Below are positions 1 to 6,168 of a stretch of DNA of 9,617 nt, in pieces (within the stretch, counting starts at the first letter, position 1; every line of letters starts with the position of its first letter). The DNA comes from an uncultured Eubacteriales bacterium (GTDB taxonomy: Bacteria > Bacillota > Clostridia > Peptostreptococcales > Anaerovoracaceae): the NCBI GenBank assembly GCA_900542245.1, contig UQMQ01000092.1, positions 1-9,617 of the forward strand, in the 5' to 3' direction. The notes beneath the pieces are model-generated. The model had not been told where the DNA came from. It worked only from the letters and a program-made list of their open reading frames with translations, and ran no database searches. The translations under genes were made by a program, and so were the position numbers.

Positions 1-138
1 GTGGTCTTGGAAACATCCTGTCCCTGCTCGTTCTTGGTCGTTGCGGTCGTCGTATTCTTGACGGTCGTCTTGGTTGTCGTAATCGTTCCGGTCTCATCAC
101 CCGGTTTGGAAGTCATGTTGTCCTTGGTTTCCTCTGTA
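1..138 (-). pseudogene. Out-of-frame continuation of the MBG-repeat protein gene, running off the left edge
   Basis: On the minus strand, in the frame shifted one base from the upstream ORF, the reading runs without a stop from about 138 to the edge. It reads NYTEETKDNMTSKPGDETG if two bases are restored at the junction, then a Thr-rich linker (TITTTKTTVKNTTTATT). Codons here (ACC, ACG, AAG, GAG) match the GC-rich third-position style of neighbouring genes, while the zero frame uses AGA, GGA and CAA before its stop. Restoring one AC dinucleotide near 135-138 (TACAGAG to TACACAGAG) joins the two frames as GKGNYTEE, a natural repeat end. It may be a true mutation, phase variation or a sequencing error. 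The sequence alone cannot tell. Confidence 0.45.
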
Positions 139-372
139 GTTGCCTTTTCCGGTAACGGTCAGTTCGTAAGTTCCGGCATTGGTTTGGGTGTTTCCGGTAA
201 CGGTAAAGTCTGTGTCTTTCACAAGCGTTGTTTCACCCAATTTGACCTCAATGGTCGGAGACTGCGCACTGCCATTGTAGGTCAGGTCGCTCTCGTCCGC
301 CCATGCGACTGTCAGCATCGTGGCGAGGCAGCGTGCCAGTATGAAAAGTATGCTTCCGATTCGTTTTTTCAT
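97..372 (-). CDS. Secreted protein with MBG/YDG-like repeat, truncated by an apparent frameshift
   Basis: The 91-residue reading frame starts at ATG 372 with an AGAGGAAC ribosome binding site about 8 bases upstream. Residues 1-26 form a Sec signal peptide: MKKR, a hydrophobic core, then a likely cut after AWA. Residues 30-80 (DLTYNGSAQSPTIEV through NAGTYELTVTGKGNY) match the pattern of MBG/YDG-type immunoglobulin-like repeats found in Firmicute cell-surface proteins, so the product is probably exported and bound to the surface. After GKGNY the frame changes character and stops at 97-99, whereas the +1 frame continues as a Thr/Lys-rich surface-protein-like sequence to the window edge. The family normally has several repeats and a long C-terminal part, so this frame is probably the 5' piece of a larger gene. 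Family assignment is by pattern only and the role is unknown. Confidence 0.55.
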   Translation of the reverse strand: MKKRIGSILFILARCLATMLTVAWADESDLTYNGSAQSPTIEVKLGETTLVKDTDFTVTGNTQTNAGTYELTVTGKGNYRGNQGQHDFQTG

Positions 373-446
373 CCGTTTGCGTTCCTCTTTTGGTATGTTG
401 TTATGTTGTTTACATCTACCATGCAGCAGCCTTTCTCTAATTTCCT

Positions 447-455
447 ATTATATCA
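447..455 (-). promoter_or_regulatory. Extended -10 promoter candidate for the MBG-repeat protein gene
   Basis: The minus strand has TGA-TATAAT at 455-447, a perfect -10 hexamer preceded by a TGn extension. The -35 region 17 bases upstream (GATAGA) is poor, as is usual for extended -10 promoters. Transcription would begin near 440, giving a leader of about 70 bases before the ATG at 372. Confidence 0.5.
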
Positions 456-498
456 CTGCCCCCTGCCTGTCTATCCGTCCAAAGTATGAGATGACAAA

Positions 499-566
499 AA
501 AGACTGCGTCGGGTCTTACGGCGCGCACCTGAGAGGGCGCGTCCTGCAAAGCCTGATACAGTCTTT
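499..566 (-). terminator. Long hairpin terminator downstream of the acyl-CoA synthetase gene
   Basis: AAAGACTG (499-506) pairs with CAGTCTTT (559-566). Inside it TCGGGTCTT and AAGCCTGA form a second helix with one bulged T, and a weaker GC-rich stem caps it. On the minus strand the hairpin is followed by TTTTTT, a classic rho-independent terminator, about 107 bases after the synthetase stop codon. The plus-strand side is also T-rich (567-592), so it could work in both directions and isolate the two minus-strand units. Confidence 0.75.
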
Positions 567-672
567 CGTTTTTCGTTTTCTTTTATTTTTTTCTCTATCG
601 TGTTGTTGTTTGTGTTGTTCGCGTGCATTCTGCGCGCAGCGTGGACGGCAGGGTCCGGACTGCGTGCGCGGT

Positions 673-2475
673 TTACTGCTTCTTATTGGATTCCACGAAG
701 CGTTTGATCTTCTTGCCGGTGGTCTTTTCGAAGTCATCTTTGCGGACGTTGATCTGGCGGATCTTTTTGAAGAGCGGCAGGTTTTCATTGACCTTGTCGA
801 CCATACTCCACAGCAGCGCCTCGACCTTCTGCGGGTCTTTTGCGGCCTCCTTGCCAATCTCTGCCTCCACTTCCTCCATATCCGGCTTGATCGTCGCTAC
901 GATCACAGCGTCCTGTCCGGCATCATCCTGCGATGCCCAGACCATGGATTCCGAGACCAGCGTGCTCTTGCCGAGATAGTATTCGAGCTCCTCCGGGAAC
1001 ACGTTCTTGCCGTTTCTGGTGATGATGACGTTCTTCTTGCGTCCGGTGATATAGATATACGGACCGTCGGTGTAGCCGAGGTCGCCGGTGTGGAACCAGC
1101 CGTCCACGATAACCTTGGCAGTCTCCTCCGGCATGTTGTAATAGCCCATCATGACATTCGGCCCCTTGAGGCAGATTTCTCCGATACCGTCCTCATCCTT
1201 GTCCGCGATCATGACCTCCACGCCCGGCAGCACATGACCGACCGAGTCGTTGCGTGGGTTGACATCCTGATTCAGTGCCGCCATCGGTGCACACTCCGTC
1301 AGACCGTAGCCCTGCAGCGCCATGATACCCAGATCGCGGAAAAACTGTAAAATCTGCGGATCGATCGCCGCGCCGCCCGCGATCATCATATCCATCCTGC
1401 CGCCAAAGACCTTAAGAATGTCCTTGAGGAAAATTTTATTCAGATGCAGACCGAACTTCGACGTCGTCTTGTTCAGCTCGAGCACTTTCTTGACCGTCGC
1501 CTCCTTGCCCTGCTTGCGGATATTCTTCCAGATCGTCTTATACAGACTCTCGAAGATCAGCGGCACGCCGAGGAAGAACGTCGGCTGGATCTCCGGCAGA
1601 TTCTTCTGGATATATTTGAGTCCCTCGCAGTACCCGATGCAGGCACCCTTGTACATCGGCATCAAAAAGCCGCAGGTGCACTCATAGGTATGGTGGATCG
1701 GCAGCACACTGAAGAAAGTATCCCGCTCGTTGGTATCCAGCAGCGTCGGGGCACTCATCAGGTCGCAGCAGATATTCGTCTGCGAAAGCATGACGCCCTT
1801 GGCGATGCCCGTCGTGCCGGAGGTAAAGAGCAGCGCACCCATCTCGTCCGGATAGACCTCTGCATCCAGATAGGAACGATCGCCTGCTGCAATCTTTTCC
1901 TTACCCTCAGCGATCAGACCGGACCAGCTCTCGACACCGTCCGCCGCCGCGTCCGCGTTCAGATCTACCAGTACACGCAGCTTCGTCTCGCCGCGCTCAC
2001 GCATATCCATGAAGATGCTGCGGAATTTTTTCGTAAAGAAGATTGCCTCGCACTCTGCTTCGATGATCAGCTGCTCCAGCTCAGACGCGCCCAGCTCCTT
2101 GTCGAGCGGTACGATCACGCCCACGCCGCCGGTGACCGCCAGATAAGTCGTCGCCCACTGATAGCAGTTGTCGCCGATGACCGCCACGCGCTTGCCCTGC
2201 AGACCGCGCACCAGCATCGCCGTACCCAGCGCGTTCATATCGTCCAGCGTCTGTCCGTAGGTGATCTCGCGGAACGGTTCGCCCTTTACAAAACGCTGCT
2301 TGAACGCCACGTGATCTCTGCCGTAGCGCGCTACACTCTGGTTCATCATATCCTTCAGATCCGTAATCGGATGGCTGACCTTATACATAATGGCCGGGTC
2401 CTGCATCGCATTGATGCTTGCGATGAAGTCCTCAGCTCTCTTGCGCTCCATTTGTTTTCTCTGCTGATAATCCAT
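673..2475 (-). CDS. Long-chain acyl-CoA synthetase (AMP-forming, FadD-like)
   Basis: A 600-residue adenylate-forming enzyme that activates a fatty acid with ATP to acyl-AMP and then transfers it to CoA; cytosolic or membrane-peripheral. The family motifs appear in order: the P-loop TSGTTGIAKG (about 218-227), QGYGLTE (388-394), GWFHTGDLGY (459-468), the hinge region ITGRKKNVI (477-485), and the C-terminal catalytic lysine in TTGKKIKRF. Length is typical of the long-chain synthetases. Two in-frame ATGs compete: the one at 2481 lies only 2 bases from AAAGGAG, the one at 2475 lies 8 bases away, so I choose 2475 (MDYQQRK). It is transcribed alone, leftward, from a promoter at 2691-2719, with repeat copy A in its leader. 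Substrate chain length cannot be read from the sequence. Other members of the superfamily activate other acids, so the specificity is inferred from overall similarity. Confidence 0.9.
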   Translation of the reverse strand: MDYQQRKQMERKRAEDFIASINAMQDPAIMYKVSHPITDLKDMMNQSVARYGRDHVAFKQRFVKGEPFREITYGQTLDDMNALGTAMLVRGLQGKRVAVIGDNCYQWATTYLAVTGGVGVIVPLDKELGASELEQLIIEAECEAIFFTKKFRSIFMDMRERGETKLRVLVDLNADAAADGVESWSGLIAEGKEKIAAGDRSYLDAEVYPDEMGALLFTSGTTGIAKGVMLSQTNICCDLMSAPTLLDTNERDTFFSVLPIHHTYECTCGFLMPMYKGACIGYCEGLKYIQKNLPEIQPTFFLGVPLIFESLYKTIWKNIRKQGKEATVKKVLELNKTTSKFGLHLNKIFLKDILKVFGGRMDMMIAGGAAIDPQILQFFRDLGIMALQGYGLTECAPMAALNQDVNPRNDSVGHVLPGVEVMIADKDEDGIGEICLKGPNVMMGYYNMPEETAKVIVDGWFHTGDLGYTDGPYIYITGRKKNVIITRNGKNVFPEELEYYLGKSTLVSESMVWASQDDAGQDAVIVATIKPDMEEVEAEIGKEAAKDPQKVEALLWSMVDKVNENLPLFKKIRQINVRKDDFEKTTGKKIKRFVESNKKQ

Positions 2476-2483
2476 GGGCATTT

Positions 2484-2490
2484 CTCCTTT
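2484..2490 (-). promoter_or_regulatory. Ribosome binding site that decides the acyl-CoA synthetase start
   Basis: AAAGGAG ends 8 bases before ATG 2475 and only 2 bases before the upstream ATG 2481. The 8-base spacing equals that of most other genes in this window, so the second ATG is the likely start. Confidence 0.75.
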
Positions 2491-2524
2491 ATCTTCTATA
2501 ATTTATTCTTTTGTGATTTTATCT

Positions 2525-2654
2525 AGGACAAAAGTGCGCATAACGAAATCAGAGATTTCTATGCGCACATGGCGCTCACCTATGAGCGCCACTTCGCAAG
2601 GTGCTTTTGTCGATATTCCGGAAATATCGCTATGCGATATTTCCTACATAATAA
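2525..2654 (+). repeat. Structured dispersed repeat, copy A
   Basis: A copy of a ~125-130 bp element also found at 6251-6374 (inverted) and 9432-9560. The closing stem is GACAAAAG (2527-2534) with CTTTTGTC (2604-2611). Inside it are hairpin 1, GTGCGCAT/ATGCGCAC (2534-2541/2561-2568) continued by GAAATC/GATTTC (2545-2550/2554-2559); hairpin 2, TGGCGCTCA/TGAGCGCCA (2570-2578/2583-2591); and a short third stem CACTT/AGGTG. After the closing stem comes an 11-bp perfect tail hairpin, GGAAATATCGC/GCGATATTTCC (2620-2630/2634-2644), then TACATAATAA. This is the best-paired copy. It lies in the leader of the synthetase gene (antisense orientation) and upstream of the promoter of the DUF1836 gene. Function unknown. 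Confidence 0.9.
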
Positions 2655-2658
2655 GTAA

Positions 2659-2687
2659 AACGGAAACCGATTCACCTAGTTTCCGTT
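2659..2687. other. Hairpin abutting repeat copy A, terminator-like on the minus strand
   Basis: AACGGAAAC (2659-2667) pairs with GTTTCCGTT (2679-2687), 9 bp. On the minus strand it is followed by TTTTAC, which makes it terminator-like although the U-run is short. The predicted synthetase transcription start (near 2684) falls inside it, so it would form only partly at the 5' end of that RNA. It also contains a CTAGT/ACTAG inverted repeat (2676-2680/2688-2692) next to the -10, so an operator is another possibility. Confidence 0.45.
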
Positions 2688-2690
2688 ACT

Positions 2691-2719
2691 AGATTAACAT
2701 GATACGCGCGCAATGTCAA
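2691..2719 (-). promoter_or_regulatory. Promoter candidate for the acyl-CoA synthetase gene
   Basis: TTGACA (2719-2714), a 17-base spacer ending in TGT, then TAATCT (2696-2691): perfect -35, TGn extension and a weak -10. The start would be near 2684, leaving a leader of about 210 bases that includes repeat copy A. Confidence 0.5.
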
Positions 2720-2721
2720 CC

Positions 2722-2750
2722 TTTACACCTGTATTTTTCTGTGCTATGAT
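2722..2750 (+). promoter_or_regulatory. Promoter of the DUF1836 gene
   Basis: TTTACA (2722-2727), a 17-base spacer, TATGAT (2745-2750). Each hexamer differs from consensus by one base. It would start RNA near 2757, which places an upstream in-frame ATG at 2713 inside or before the promoter and supports the GTG start at 2794. Its -35 is two bases from the -35 of the leftward promoter. Confidence 0.65.
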
Positions 2751-2793
2751 AGTGCTTAAGAGGCTAGAATTCGACCAGAAAGGCGGCAACTTC

Positions 2794-3357
2794 GTGACAG
2801 AACAAAGCAAAGAACGCAAACAAGCGTATGCGCAGCAGATTGCGCAGCATTTTCATATCCCGCGCTGGGAGCAGCTCCCGAGCATCGACCTCTATATGGA
2901 CCAGCTGCTGGTCTACATGAACGAGCATTTCGGCGGCTATTTCGCCTGCACCGGTGCCAGCGGACTGACCAAGAGCATGGTCAACAATTACGTCAAGGCG
3001 AAGATCGTCGATGCGCCGGTCAAGAAAAAATATCCGCGGCTCTCTGTCGCGATGATTATCGTCGTCTGTATCCTCAAGAACTGCTATGCGACTGAGGAAA
3101 TCGGCAGGCTCATCCGGCTCGGCATCTCCCTGCAGGACACTGCACGCACCTATGACCGCTTCTGTGAGGCGATGGAAAACGCCGTCCGCCTCGTGTTCAG
3201 CGGTGAAGTGCATCTCCGGGAGGAATCCATTCCGGGCCGCGACAATAAATATCTGATGGAGAACTTCGCGCTCTCCTTCGCCGGCAAGCTGTACGTGCAG
3301 TGCATGTTCCTGTACCCGCAGCCAGACACAAAAATCAGCGCTGCTATAGAGCGCTGA
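2794..3357 (+). CDS. DUF1836 family protein, MerR-like helix-turn-helix putative regulator
   Basis: The product has 187 residues with a GTG start (MTEQSKERKQAYAQQ). A longer frame opens at 2713, but the promoter at 2722-2750 lies inside that extension and no ribosome binding site precedes 2713. AAAGGCGG (2779-2786) sits 7 bases before the GTG. The segment LTKSMVNNYVKAKIV (roughly residues 60-74) followed by KKKYPRLSVAMI resembles the N-terminal DNA-binding helices of MerR-like proteins as seen in DUF1836 members, which are uncharacterised Firmicute proteins of similar size. No membrane segment or signal peptide is visible. It is divergent from the acyl-CoA synthetase gene with nearly touching promoters, so a role in controlling that gene or itself is possible but not shown. 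Its stop codon lies inside a terminator shared with the convergent metA. Confidence 0.75.
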   Translation: MTEQSKERKQAYAQQIAQHFHIPRWEQLPSIDLYMDQLLVYMNEHFGGYFACTGASGLTKSMVNNYVKAKIVDAPVKKKYPRLSVAMIIVVCILKNCYATEEIGRLIRLGISLQDTARTYDRFCEAMENAVRLVFSGEVHLREESIPGRDNKYLMENFALSFAGKLYVQCMFLYPQPDTKISAAIER

Positions 3358-3359
3358 TT
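3333..3359. terminator. Bidirectional terminator shared by the DUF1836 gene and metA
   Basis: AATCAGCGCT (3333-3342), a 7-base loop, and AGCGCTGATT (3350-3359) form a perfect 10-bp stem. On the minus strand it is followed by TTT within GATTTTTGTG, a good U-run for metA. On the plus strand the tail is TTGTCTTG, weaker. Both stop codons (TGA 3355-3357 plus, TAG 3346-3344 minus) fall within the hairpin. Confidence 0.8.
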
Positions 3360-4264
3360 GTCTTGACAAGATATGGCGTTTCCTGATATACGAAATAGTT
3401 CAGCCAGTTGGAGAACAGCAGGTTCGCGCTCGACCGCCAGGTGCAGGCAGGCGCTTTCGTGTCATCGTCCTGCGGGAAATAGTTCTGCGGCAGCTGAATC
3501 GCAAGCCCTTCGCTCTTATCCCGCAGATATTCGTTCTGCAGGGTATCCGTATCATATTCCGAATGTCCGGTGATGAAGATCTGCCTGCCACTATCCGTCG
3601 AGATTGCATAGATGCCGGCTTCCGCACTCTCCGCGAGCACCTTCAGCTGCGGACAGCTTCTGACATCATCCTCGATGATCCCCGTATGGCGTGAATGCGG
3701 CACCCAGAATTCGTCATCAAAGCCGCGAAACAAGATTGAACCTTTATGTACCACCTTGTGCCGGAACACGCCGAACATTTTTTGATCCAACAGCACCTTA
3801 CGCACGCCGTAGTGATGGTACAGTCCCGCCTGCGCACCCCAGCAGATATGCAGCGTGCTGTAGACATGCGAACGGCTCCAGTCCATGATCTCGCAAAGCT
3901 CGTCCCAGTATTCCACCTCTTCAAAATCCATTTTTTCGACCGGCGCACCGGTAATGACCATGCCGTCGTAATACTGATCCTTCACCGCTTCAAAAGTCTG
4001 ATAGAAACTAAACATGTGTTCCTTCGCCGTATGCTTCGGCATCCGGTTGACAGTCAGAAGCTCCATATCGATCTGCAGCGGCGTGTTGCCTAAGAGGCGC
4101 GCGAGCTGCGTTTCGGTGACGATCTTGGTCGGCATCAGATTGAGCACCAAAATGTGCAGCGGTCGGATGTCCTGACTGGTCGCCCGCTCGACGTCCATGA
4201 CGAAAATATTTTCCTCCTGCAGCGTTCTGGCTGCCGGCAGGTCTTTGGGTATACAAATAGGCAT
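3344..4264 (-). CDS. metA: Homoserine O-acetyltransferase (MetA family)
   Basis: The 306-residue enzyme makes O-acetyl-L-homoserine from homoserine and acetyl-CoA, the committed step of methionine synthesis in the cytosol. It starts with the family-typical MPICIPKDLPA. A longer frame begins at 4315, but AAGGAG (4278-4273) lies 8 bases before ATG 4264. Catalytic residues are visible: Cys141 in LHICWGAQAG, His234 and Glu236 in ITGHSEYD. GAPVEKMDF puts Glu110 at the position equivalent to residue 111 of the E. coli enzyme. In this family Glu there favours acetyl-CoA and Gly favours succinyl-CoA, so acetyl transfer is expected. This agrees with the adjacent metY, which uses O-acetylhomoserine. 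The gene has its own promoter (4339-4368) 158 bases after metY, and overlaps the convergent DUF1836 gene by 14 bases. Confidence 0.95.
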   Translation of the reverse strand: MPICIPKDLPAARTLQEENIFVMDVERATSQDIRPLHILVLNLMPTKIVTETQLARLLGNTPLQIDMELLTVNRMPKHTAKEHMFSFYQTFEAVKDQYYDGMVITGAPVEKMDFEEVEYWDELCEIMDWSRSHVYSTLHICWGAQAGLYHHYGVRKVLLDQKMFGVFRHKVVHKGSILFRGFDDEFWVPHSRHTGIIEDDVRSCPQLKVLAESAEAGIYAISTDSGRQIFITGHSEYDTDTLQNEYLRDKSEGLAIQLPQNYFPQDDDTKAPACTWRSSANLLFSNWLNYFVYQETPYLVKTISAL

Positions 4265-4272
4265 AATTTCTT

Positions 4273-4278
4273 CTCCTT
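4273..4278 (-). promoter_or_regulatory. Ribosome binding site that decides the metA start
   Basis: AAGGAG with 8 bases to ATG 4264. It lies downstream of the other in-frame ATG at 4315, so it cannot serve that codon. Confidence 0.8.
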
Positions 4279-4292
4279 GATTTACGCATACA

Positions 4293-4320
4293 CGCGCGTG
4301 GCATTGTCTGCACACGCGCG
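4293..4320 (-). other. GC-rich hairpin in the metA leader
   Basis: CGCGCGTG (4293-4300) pairs with CACGCGCG (4313-4320), extended inward by GCA/TGC with one bulged A. It sits between the predicted start (near 4332) and the ribosome binding site and has no following U-run, so it is not a terminator. It could stabilise the 5' end or affect translation. Confidence 0.5.
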
Positions 4321-4338
4321 CATTGTTTTCTCTTATTT

Positions 4339-4368
4339 ATTATGCAGGCAAAGGCTGCGGTTTGTCAA
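4339..4368 (-). promoter_or_regulatory. Promoter candidate for metA
   Basis: TTGACA (4368-4363), an 18-base spacer, CATAAT (4344-4339). The predicted start near 4332 gives a leader of about 68 bases. No clear terminator separates metY from this point, so metA may also be reached by read-through from metY. Confidence 0.6.
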
Positions 4369-4422
4369 GCCTGTCAGACCGATCAGACCTGTGATGCGCC
4401 GCAAGACCTCTGCTGTCTCTGC

Positions 4423-5703
4423 TTAGACTGCCGCGAAGCCCTGTTCGAGGTCCGCGATGATGTCGTCGATATGCTCGGTACCGATAGACAGTCTGATGGT
4501 CGATTGCGTGATATTCTGCTCCGCAAGCTCTGCCTCGCTCAGCTGCGAGTGGGTTGTCGTCGCCGGGTGGATGACCAGCGATTTGACGTCTGCCACGTTT
4601 GCCAAAAGCGAGAAGATCGAAAGATTGTCGATGAAGCGGAATGCCTCGTCCTTGCCGCCCTTGATCTCAAAGGTGAAGATGCTCGCGCCGCCGCTTGGGA
4701 AATAGCGTTCATACAGCGCGTGATCCGGATGCTCCGGCAGCGACGGGTGGTTGACCTTGGCGACCTTTGGATGCTTCGCGAGGAATTCGACAACCTTTTT
4801 GGTGTTCTCCGCATGGCGCTCCAGACGCAGGGAGAGCGTTTCGGTTCCCTGCAGCAAGAGGAATGCCGCGAATGGGGAAATGCACGCGCCTTGATCTCTG
4901 AGCAGAATCGCGCGGATATAGGTGACGAAGGCTGCCGGACCTACCGCATCCGCAAAGGATACGCCGTGATAGCTCGGATTCGGGTCAGCGATCGGCGCGA
5001 ACTTGCCGCTCGCTTTCCAGTCGAATTTGCCGGAATCAACAATAATGCCGCCGAGTGTCGTGCCATGACCGCCGATGAATTTTGTCGCAGAATGTACCAC
5101 GATGTCAGCGCCGTGTTCGATCGGGCGGATCAGATACGGTGTGCCGAACGTATTGTCTACAACGACAGGCAGACCCTGCTGATGCGCGAGCTTTGCGATG
5201 GCGTCGATGTCCGGAATGTCACTGTTCGGGTTGCCGAGCGTTTCCAGATACACTGCCTTGGTGTTCGGACGGATGGCAGCCTTGACTTCTTCCAGATTAT
5301 GTGCATCGACGAAGGTCGTTTCAATGCCGAAGGCTTTGAGCGTGTGGGCCAGCAGGTTATAGGTCCCGCCGTATACGGTTTTTTGGCAAACGATGTGGTC
5401 GCCCTGCTGCGCGAGTGCCTCGATGGTATAGGTGATCGCTGCCGCGCCGGAAGCAACCGCCAGTGCAGCCACGCCGCCCTCGAGCGCCGCGATCCGCTGT
5501 TCGAAGACGCCCTGCGTGCTGTTGGTCAGTCTGCCGTAGATATTGCCTGCGTCCGCTAAGCTGAAACGGTCTGCCGCATGCTGCGCGTTATGGAATACAT
5601 AAGAAGTGGTTGCATAAATCGGTACGGCTCTTGCGTCCGTAACCGGGTCCGCCTGTTCCTGTCCTACATGAAGCTGTAATGTTTCAAATTTATAGTTACG
5701 CAT
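4423..5703 (-). CDS. metY: O-acetylhomoserine sulfhydrylase (homocysteine synthase, PLP enzyme)
   Basis: The 426-residue Cys/Met-metabolism PLP enzyme converts O-acetylhomoserine and sulfide into homocysteine and acetate. Visible family features: the start MRNYKFETLQLHVGQE, Tyr56 and Arg58 of the NIYGR motif (phosphate contact from the partner subunit), Asp183 in VVVDNTFGTP (binds the pyridine nitrogen), and the Schiff-base lysine Lys208 in VVHSATKFIGGHG. Length about 425 is typical of MetY, longer than the roughly 380-400 of cystathionine synthases and lyases. The longer frame from 5736 lacks a ribosome binding site, while GAGG lies 9 bases before ATG 5703, so I use 5703. The gene is preceded by a 490-base leader with a Met-rich peptide, terminator and antiterminator, and followed by metA. 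The two enzymes form the direct sulfhydrylation pathway. Cys or O-acetylserine side activity is possible. Confidence 0.93.
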   Translation of the reverse strand: MRNYKFETLQLHVGQEQADPVTDARAVPIYATTSYVFHNAQHAADRFSLADAGNIYGRLTNSTQGVFEQRIAALEGGVAALAVASGAAAITYTIEALAQQGDHIVCQKTVYGGTYNLLAHTLKAFGIETTFVDAHNLEEVKAAIRPNTKAVYLETLGNPNSDIPDIDAIAKLAHQQGLPVVVDNTFGTPYLIRPIEHGADIVVHSATKFIGGHGTTLGGIIVDSGKFDWKASGKFAPIADPNPSYHGVSFADAVGPAAFVTYIRAILLRDQGACISPFAAFLLLQGTETLSLRLERHAENTKKVVEFLAKHPKVAKVNHPSLPEHPDHALYERYFPSGGASIFTFEIKGGKDEAFRFIDNLSIFSLLANVADVKSLVIHPATTTHSQLSEAELAEQNITQSTIRLSIGTEHIDDIIADLEQGFAAV

Positions 5704-5829
5704 GGTGATGTTCCTCGCTTTCTTTGTCTCTTTCATTGATTTTATCTGATTTTATCAGTTTGCTGTGTTGTTTTGATGTTATCTTTTTATATTCTGTCTG
5801 TATCTTGTTTTGAGATTTCTAAGCGTACA

Positions 5830-5886
5830 TCACATTCGTCCGTTTCGAAAATTCCGGCGGACGATCCTGCTCCATCTGATCTGCAT
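5830..5886 (-). CDS. Possible small ORF between attenuator and metY (18 residues)
   Basis: An 18-codon frame, MQIRWSRIVRRNFRNGRM, has an unusually strong ribosome binding site: AAGGAGG (5901-5895) with 8 bases to the ATG at 5886. It lies just after the attenuator U-run, so it would be translated only in read-through RNA. The product is very basic (seven Arg). The 3' part of the frame overlaps a stem, TCGTCCG (5836-5842) with CGGACGA (5858-5864). I do not recognise the peptide. It may be a second leader, a way to keep ribosomes on the read-through RNA, or a decoy for an otherwise chance binding site. No coding evidence beyond the initiation signals. Confidence 0.35.
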   Translation of the reverse strand: MQIRWSRIVRRNFRNGRM

Positions 5887-5915
5887 GGGCGCTTCCTCCT
5901 TGTTTATCCTGATCC

Positions 5916-5951
5916 AAAAAAATAACCGGGGCTTTCGGCAAAGCTCCCGGT
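5916..5951 (-). terminator. Attenuator terminator in the metY leader (helix 3:4)
   Basis: On the minus strand ACCGGGAGCTTT (5951-5940), loop GCCG, AAAGCCCCGGT (5935-5925): 11 pairs with one bulged A, followed by TA and seven Ts (5922-5916). It is a strong intrinsic terminator placed between the leader promoter and metY, in the same direction, so it must be regulated or metY would be poorly expressed. Confidence 0.85.
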
Positions 5952-5994
5952 GCAGACGGTCCTCATCTCGGCTCATCGCCGCGTTGATTCTTGT

Positions 5995-6105
5995 CTAAGC
6001 CCTTGACGGAACCCGCACCGAAAGATTTACAGCACAAAGCATGCACATGCCCATGCACATATCTGCCATATCCATCATGCCTGTCTGTCCGTAAATCTTC
6101 TTCAT
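5995..6105 (-). CDS. Met/Cys-rich leader peptide of metY (36 residues)
   Basis: A 36-codon ORF, ATG 6105 to TAG 5995, with AAGGAG (6119-6114) 8 bases upstream, the same spacing as most real genes here. It begins MKKIYGQTG and then has a cluster, MMDMADMCMGMCMLC, so 8 of the first 22 residues are Met, and Cys is at 17, 21 and 24. The rest (AVNLSVRVPSRA) encodes the region that can pair with the terminator. Such a density of codons for the end product of the downstream pathway, followed by a terminator, is the hallmark of an attenuation leader peptide. The peptide itself probably has no function. A small metal-binding protein is an alternative, but the position before a terminator and metY makes it less likely. 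It is too short for most gene finders. Confidence 0.75.
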   Translation of the reverse strand: MKKIYGQTGMMDMADMCMGMCMLCAVNLSVRVPSRA

Positions 6106-6168
6106 GGTGCGTTCTCCTTGTGTGAAATAAATCCTTATCAAACTCTATCGGTTCTCTAGGTTATGTTT

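Larger units (their letters stand above)
5916..6105 (-). promoter_or_regulatory. Ribosome-mediated attenuator of metY (regions 1-4)
   Basis: Four RNA segments can form three competing helices. Region 1 (6100-6089, codons 2-6 of the leader ORF) pairs with region 2 (6032-6021): 12 bp with two G·U. Region 2 distal (6024-6011, CTTTCGGTGCGGGT) pairs with region 3 (5957-5944, GTCTGCACCGGGAG): 14 continuous pairs, five of them wobbles. Region 3 is the 5' arm of the 3:4 terminator. CTTT (6024-6021) is shared by 1:2 and 2:3, and ACCGGGAG by 2:3 and 3:4. All Met codons after the initiator lie between regions 1 and 2. Known attenuation logic then predicts: a ribosome stalled at Met codons prevents 1:2, so 2:3 forms and metY is read; otherwise 1:2 and the terminator form. 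Pairing is seen directly; the mechanism is inferred. Confidence 0.75.

Noticed and set aside
1444..2526. Long plus-strand open frame opposite the acyl-CoA synthetase
   Set aside because: It is antisense to a gene with complete family motifs, rich in Arg/His/Leu and without a ribosome binding site. Other long opposite frames (4342-5559, 6377-7288, 610-1350) were rejected for the same reason.
2474..2692. A peptide shared by frames across repeat copies A and B (RITK-EISMRTWR and IPEIS-like segments)
   Set aside because: Copy C breaks the frame with a one-base difference and a stop, and base changes follow pairing rather than codons. The similarity comes from the repeat, not from a protein.
2713..2793. 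N-terminally extended DUF1836 protein starting at ATG 2713
   Set aside because: The promoter (2722-2750) lies inside this stretch, so the ATG would not be in the RNA. GTG 2794 has a fitting ribosome binding site.
4265..4315. N-terminally extended MetA starting at 4315
   Set aside because: The extra 17 residues lie in the leader hairpin, lack a ribosome binding site and are absent from the family; MPICIP at 4264 is the usual start.
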